From Acetobacter oryzifermentans (GTDB lineage: Bacteria; Pseudomonadota; Alphaproteobacteria; Acetobacterales; Acetobacteraceae): a DNA stretch of 64,000 nucleotides. Of the stretch, positions 60,008 through 64,000 are shown one piece after another. The first letter of the stretch is position 1. Each line of letters opens with the position of its first letter. A program made the position numbers and the translations under genes. The notes under the pieces are model-generated. The model saw only the letters and a list, made by a program, of their open reading frames with translations. It was not told where the DNA came from and made no database searches. The DNA lies in contig NZ_CP011120.1 of NCBI RefSeq assembly GCF_001628715.1, forward strand, positions 1,891,501 through 1,955,500, written 5' to 3'.

Positions 60008-62512
60008 TTATACTCCAAAATTTGGAATTGGGTTGCGGATGCACGTGCCGTGCTGCGGATTGGACGGTACAGTCAGGAGTTTTGGCGCTGACCATTTTCC
60101 CGTCAGCACATCGGGCCATGCGCCAACGGCGTCACTGTATGAAATGCCCGCGCCCTGAGCGTCGATATAAATCCTAAACATCGTGTTCCCGGCAGCATCT
60201 TCGCCCAAAGGCATCACGCTAGGCCCCTCGACACCACTGCCCCATCCAGCCCAATCGCCTGTTGTCAGGACTGTGTATGGGCCTGTGGGTACAGATGCTG
60301 TGGCAATCTGGATCTGGCGGGCGCTTTCATCTTTGAAAAACAGAACCCAACGATCTTTGTAGTAGAGAGGAAAACTGTCGATCACATTCGAATAGTTGGT
60401 CAGCGAAATCAGAACCGGTGTTGACCAGTTAAGCAACGTTTCGTCAGTCGGGTGCATTTCGTAAATCTGACTAGCAGCCGATCCAATATCGAGATGGACT
60501 ACTAGACGCAAAACGCCATCTGCTGGGTTGTGGAACCACTCGGGGGCCCATGTCTGGTGTGACGTAACACCGCCAACTGTGCAAATAACGTCAGTCACAA
60601 ACGACCAGTGCCGCCCGTCTGTAGACTCATAAACGGAAAACCGATCCTGATACCCGTTGCCAAATGATCCAGCAGTGCAGGCCAGTAAAAAACGCCCATT
60701 GTGATACGTGATTGTTGGATCGCGCATTGTATGTGCGCTGTCAAAAATCAACTCTGTTGGGACATGCTGCCACTCAACGCCGTTGTCAGACGAGAGCATG
60801 ACAAGCCCCTCAACACCGCCTGATTCTAGTCCCGCTTCCGTTGTCTGAAACGCGCCGTACAAAAACCGCCCGAATACAGGCTGTAACTCGTATTTGCTCT
60901 GCAACGATGCGACGACAGCATTGTATTCGCGCTGGCTCAACGCGCGTTGCCAGATGAGCAGTTCGCACAGGTCGCCGGTGAAAAAGTCAGTCAGGGCACC
61001 AGATGCATTATATGTTGCGCCAATCGTCCCAGATTTCCCACCGGGGGCTAAAACAGTTGCGGCTGGGGATTTTACACATGGGATACTGTGTGTTTTTCCG
61101 GATGCCGTGGTGACTGTATCGTTGGTATATGTTGCACCGAGCACTTGCCAATGCCCAAGAGCACCGGACACACGGCCTGCAAACTCGGTACCAGATACAC
61201 TGGTGCCGACCTGATAGCCTTGCGCGCGAGAAAATCCACCGCTAACGCCCATCGGGATAAACCCACGCAATGCGTATGCCGGTGTGCCAGCAGTGGCGCT
61301 GTCGCACGCAACAATTGCAGGTTGCGCTGAGCCTGCGGTGGTTGTGTTGCGGTAAACTGCGATTACAGTGCCTGGTATAAATGGCAGCGCATGTGAGAGC
61401 GCCGATGCACCGTCAAAATGGATTGCCGGCAGATCACCGATTGCGTTTGCAATTTTGACAGGATTTCCTGCTGCAATCGTTGCATTCCACGGCGATGCCG
61501 TTTTGCTGCTCCACGACTGGACTGCGCCAGACGCTGCGCATGTTAGCCCGCTCGCTGCGTCTAGCCAGAGATCAGGGGCGGTCTCTACAATAACCGGGTC
61601 TGTGTCTGGCAGGCCGATATCGAGATATGTGCCGTCAGAGCCGACCAGCCGTAATGGCGCATCCTGATTTTCTGCGACTTGCAGAATAGAGCCATCAGGT
61701 AACGTGAGATTGAGAGCCAGCATATTGCCCGAAAAATCAATCTCAAATGCAACATTGCCGGTGTCGTCAGAGATGGAAAACCCCGTGCCGCCCGCAGATA
61801 GCCTGTGATCGCCCACCCCCAGCGCATTGATGGCCACAATTTCTTGCGCTACAGCAGCCCATCCGGCGCGGGCAAAATATACCCATTTGCCGCCCGTGAA
61901 CCACGCGCCATCGCCCACTGACCACGCGGCATTGCCATCTAGGTTTGTGGTCCCGGCGACTGAAACGATATAGAGATCGCCCTCAGTCCCGGTGCTGCTG
62001 GCTAACGCGGGGGAGTTTGTCGCGGCATCCCAATAGCCGCGGTATTCCAGCGGCGCAGATCCGGACAGAGCGGCTGTCAGAAGCACTTTGGCCGCGTTAG
62101 CATCTGCCGTTACGCCTGCAACTGCGTTTTGAGCGCTGGTGGCTGTATCGTTAACACTGGATGCAATAGTTGCAACCTGCACGCCTGTTTGTGCTGCCTG
62201 TGCGGCGCTTGTCGAAGCCGCCGCTGATGCTGTCTGAGACTGATTGGCGGATGTTTCTGAGGCTGCTGCATGTGTGGCGGCCTGCGTGACATACTGGTTT
62301 AGCGCAGAGCCAGACAGCGCGTCATCCAGATCAGCCGTTTTTACAACGTCTGATGGTAGTCCGGCCTTAACAATATTGGCAGGTGTCGCAAGCTGCGCCT
62401 TGCCGCTAAATACGCCTAAAATACTGTCTTCGGCTGCGACATTTTGCGCTTCAGGCAACGCCGAAATCGGCTGGCCACTAGGCGTGGTCGCCGTTGAGTT
62501 AGTTCCTGACAT
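60008..62512 (-). CDS. phage tailspike with GH43-like beta-propeller domain
   Basis: 834 residues. About 1-130 is an Ala/Ser/Thr/Gln-rich helical stalk, and 130-320 a beta-rich shaft. A lectin-like ConA/LamG domain spans about 325-545 (LWLDAASGLTCAASGAVQSWS to LLIWQRALSQREYNAVVASL). A C-terminal five-bladed-propeller-like domain (about 560-834) has MRDPTITYHNGRFLLACTAG, RFSVYESTDGRHWSF, TWAPEWFHNPADG and EGPSVMPLGEDAAGN. The RDP, WAPE and EGP motifs are hallmarks of GH43 glycosidases (catalytic base Asp, catalytic acid Glu). It is probably a receptor-binding spike that trims a surface glycan. Confidence 0.8.
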   Translation of the reverse strand: MSGTNSTATTPSGQPISALPEAQNVAAEDSILGVFSGKAQLATPANIVKAGLPSDVVKTADLDDALSGSALNQYVTQAATHAAASETSANQSQTASAAASTSAAQAAQTGVQVATIASSVNDTATSAQNAVAGVTADANAAKVLLTAALSGSAPLEYRGYWDAATNSPALASSTGTEGDLYIVSVAGTTNLDGNAAWSVGDGAWFTGGKWVYFARAGWAAVAQEIVAINALGVGDHRLSAGGTGFSISDDTGNVAFEIDFSGNMLALNLTLPDGSILQVAENQDAPLRLVGSDGTYLDIGLPDTDPVIVETAPDLWLDAASGLTCAASGAVQSWSSKTASPWNATIAAGNPVKIANAIGDLPAIHFDGASALSHALPFIPGTVIAVYRNTTTAGSAQPAIVACDSATAGTPAYALRGFIPMGVSGGFSRAQGYQVGTSVSGTEFAGRVSGALGHWQVLGATYTNDTVTTASGKTHSIPCVKSPAATVLAPGGKSGTIGATYNASGALTDFFTGDLCELLIWQRALSQREYNAVVASLQSKYELQPVFGRFLYGAFQTTEAGLESGGVEGLVMLSSDNGVEWQHVPTELIFDSAHTMRDPTITYHNGRFLLACTAGSFGNGYQDRFSVYESTDGRHWSFVTDVICTVGGVTSHQTWAPEWFHNPADGVLRLVVHLDIGSAASQIYEMHPTDETLLNWSTPVLISLTNYSNVIDSFPLYYKDRWVLFFKDESARQIQIATASVPTGPYTVLTTGDWAGWGSGVEGPSVMPLGEDAAGNTMFRIYIDAQGAGISYSDAVGAWPDVLTGKWSAPKLLTVPSNPQHGTCIRNPIPNFGV

Positions 62513-62527
62513 GAGGATTCCGATTAT

Positions 62528-63055
62528 TTATGCAATGAGGAGAGGCTGATCATTATCGCCAAGAAGAATTGATCCACCTGCCAACTGGATAGAATTCGGT
62601 GGTATCGGCGTTCCGTTCGACAGTGTCGGCGTTTTTTGCGGAGCGGTGGCAGAAAGCGCATTGCTAACGGGCAGCAATATACTAACCGCAGCGCGCCGCC
62701 CTTGCTGCGTTAGCAATCTAACGTTGATATTTTGTTGTGTTCCTGGCTGTCCGCTACCAATCATCAAACATGCCATGCCGTTTACTATACTAGACCACAG
62801 GCATTTTAGGTCATCAGCCTCACCAAGAGATGTGGTGATTTCAACGCTTTCGATATTTGCCAAATAATCACTTGTTCCAGACAGCCAATCACTTGGATCT
62901 AATGAATAATCTAGGTTATCTGCGCTAGTTTTTTTAGGCCAGACAAGCTGCGTAGGTGGAGAGGTAACAGCACCTCTCACCTGATCCATACTAGGTAACA
63001 GTAGTGTACGCCCAGGAGCTGGATACCAGTTTGGGGATGGAATAGGTGCGGTCAT
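62528..63055 (-). CDS. phage structural protein, unknown (175 aa)
   Basis: 175 residues beginning APIPSPNWYPAPGRTLLLPS, then DNLDYSLDPSDWLSGTSDYLANIESVEI, a beta-rich core, and IPPNSIQLAGGSILLGDNDQPLLIA at the end. It lies between two tail-fibre genes and overlaps the upstream one by ATGA. Probably a small tail or fibre-associated structural protein; no domain recognised. No signal peptide. Confidence 0.65.
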   Translation of the reverse strand: MTAPIPSPNWYPAPGRTLLLPSMDQVRGAVTSPPTQLVWPKKTSADNLDYSLDPSDWLSGTSDYLANIESVEITTSLGEADDLKCLWSSIVNGMACLMIGSGQPGTQQNINVRLLTQQGRRAAVSILLPVSNALSATAPQKTPTLSNGTPIPPNSIQLAGGSILLGDNDQPLLIA

Positions 63056-64000
63056 GCTGGACCAACAGCCAGAAAATTAACACTGGTTGACCCATTGGTT
63101 TGGATCTGGAACCCCGTTGCCGTCCAGCCGCTCAAAACAGAAACAGGATCATTACTCCCATTTGTGAGGCCGTGGCTGATAACAATAGTTGTTGGAGTGC
63201 CTGAAAATGCCTGCGGAAATGTTATGTCGTGCACGCCGCTGCCCTCAACTGCAACGACAAAATCCTGCATGATTTTACCTGCGGAAAGTCCGGTGACATA
63301 ATTCCCTGCTGGCTGTTTTGCGCTCACCTGCGCCTGTAGATTGTTATCAGCGTTTACCCGCGCTGTAGTCTCTGCTGTTACGTCCGCATACCACGCCAAT
63401 GTGCCGATTTTGGCATTGCTATTGTAGGCAAAATACGCGCGCCCATCAGACGGATTTACACATAGAGATGTACCGGAAATAGCGCCGGAGATACCAGTAT
63501 TGGTGTTCGCAACATATCCCGAAAGATCAGACTGAAACGCAACAAGGCCTTTTGGCGTGGTGATGTTACCATTCCACGCAAAATACCACTGATACGTTTT
63601 GCCAGCAGAATCATAACCCGTGAGATTGAGACCGGAAGAATTACTACTACCGTCGTTAAGGACATCAGCTACAGACCATGTTCCACGGTATTTTCCGTCA
63701 TCTGCGGGATTGCCAAACTCTAGGCCATTCGTCCACCCGTAATCGCCTGTATTTGCGCGCGCACCATTCCAGCCACCGTTTATACCACCGCTGAACCAAC
63801 CGGAGCTATATTGCGACCCTGTAGATGTATCACCAGATTTTTTTACATAACGCCCATCAGCATCCACAGCGTTTACTAATTGGCGCTGTGACCAATCCGA
63901 AACAGCAATACCGATTACAATGCCGGTTAAAGTGCCGCCAGAAAGCGGCAAAAAAGCACTTTCTGATCCTGCCGCAATCTGACTGATGGCCTTAAATAAC
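63052..64000 (-). CDS. phage tail-fibre protein, C-terminal part (5' end beyond window)
   Basis: At least 316 residues, open to the window edge with no start needed inside. SESAFLPLSGGTLTG near the visible N-terminus is the repeat unit of phage tail fibres. Further in, VDADGRYVKKSGDTSTGSQYS and repeated Gly/Asn/Ser-rich beta sequence follow. The C-terminus (DITFPQAFSGTPTTIVISHG) is a typical beta-sandwich fibre tip. It belongs to the tail module transcribed leftwards. A TTG at 63951 is not the true start. Confidence 0.8.
   Translation of the reverse strand, partial: LFKAISQIAAGSESAFLPLSGGTLTGIVIGIAVSDWSQRQLVNAVDADGRYVKKSGDTSTGSQYSSGWFSGGINGGWNGARANTGDYGWTNGLEFGNPADDGKYRGTWSVADVLNDGSSNSSGLNLTGYDSAGKTYQWYFAWNGNITTPKGLVAFQSDLSGYVANTNTGISGAISGTSLCVNPSDGRAYFAYNSNAKIGTLAWYADVTAETTARVNADNNLQAQVSAKQPAGNYVTGLSAGKIMQDFVVAVEGSGVHDITFPQAFSGTPTTIVISHGLTNGSNDPVSVLSGWTATGFQIQTNGSTSVNFLAVGPA

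Noticed and set aside
1..64000. CRISPR array or insertion sequence
   Set aside because: No regularly spaced repeats and no transposase frame or terminal inverted repeats were seen; the only sizeable direct repeat is the 92-bp module pair.

Overview
The window looks like a chromosomal segment of an acetic acid bacterium (Acetobacteraceae, most likely Acetobacter). This is inferred from gene content and protein style. The ispDF-dusB-ntrB-ntrC-ntrY-ntrX-hfq-hflX block is a classic alphaproteobacterial order. The bifunctional IspDF, the NDUFS4-like and NDUFAF6-like proteins, and a plant/alphaproteobacterial-type GshA fit the same group. No database search was possible, so family names rest on motifs and on recognising the proteins by eye.

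Layout, 1-34.7 kb (core): the start of ubiA (cut by the window edge), rsmE, gshA, a DHA2-type MFS pump, the coupled block yfgM-like/bamB-like/der, a GT9-GT4-asnB envelope block, ygfZ-hisI, lpxB, a SulP transporter, msrQ, a hydroxyisobutyrate-dehydrogenase-like gene, an NDUFAF6-like gene, sodB, clpB and a Nudix gene. The long minus-strand operon from ispDF to hflX follows. It carries both nitrogen two-component systems, NtrBC and NtrYX. Both AAA+ regulators lack the GAFTGA loop used to contact sigma-54.

33.7-46 kb (surface polysaccharide): a GtrB/ArnC-like GT2, two GlfT2-type galactofuranosyltransferase-like proteins, a YfhO-like membrane protein, UDP-galactopyranose mutase (glf), a low-GC DUF4422 glycosyltransferase and a GT4. 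With galE (52.9 kb) and ugd (47.4 kb) this supplies UDP-Gal, UDP-Galf and UDP-GlcA and suggests a galactofuranose-containing surface glycan. tRNA-Arg(TCT), an NDUFS4-like gene, tRNA-Pro(TGG), gpt, upp, a small lipoprotein gene, a PII gene, cysE, a ubiH-family gene and a DedA gene lie between 43 and 52.5 kb.

53.9-64 kb (accessory, prophage-like): an AT-rich intergenic stretch, then plus-strand small genes: hicAB with its own operator, and a cassette in which a hypothetical gene and an Xre-type gene lie between two small genes. Each of those two small genes is driven by a near-identical 92-93 bp promoter-operator-leader module. From 57 kb the minus strand carries a compact phage lysis/tail module: several very small genes, a lysozyme-like protein, a lectin-like fibre protein, an 834-residue tailspike with a GH43-like beta-propeller, and a tail-fibre gene that runs off the window. 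No integrase or attachment site is visible, so the prophage limits are unknown.

The most novel signal is the duplicated promoter/palindrome/53-nt identical leader at 55.1 and 56.5 kb. Next are the tailspike's likely sugar-cleaving propeller, carried by a host that makes galactofuranose, and the NtrC that lacks GAFTGA.
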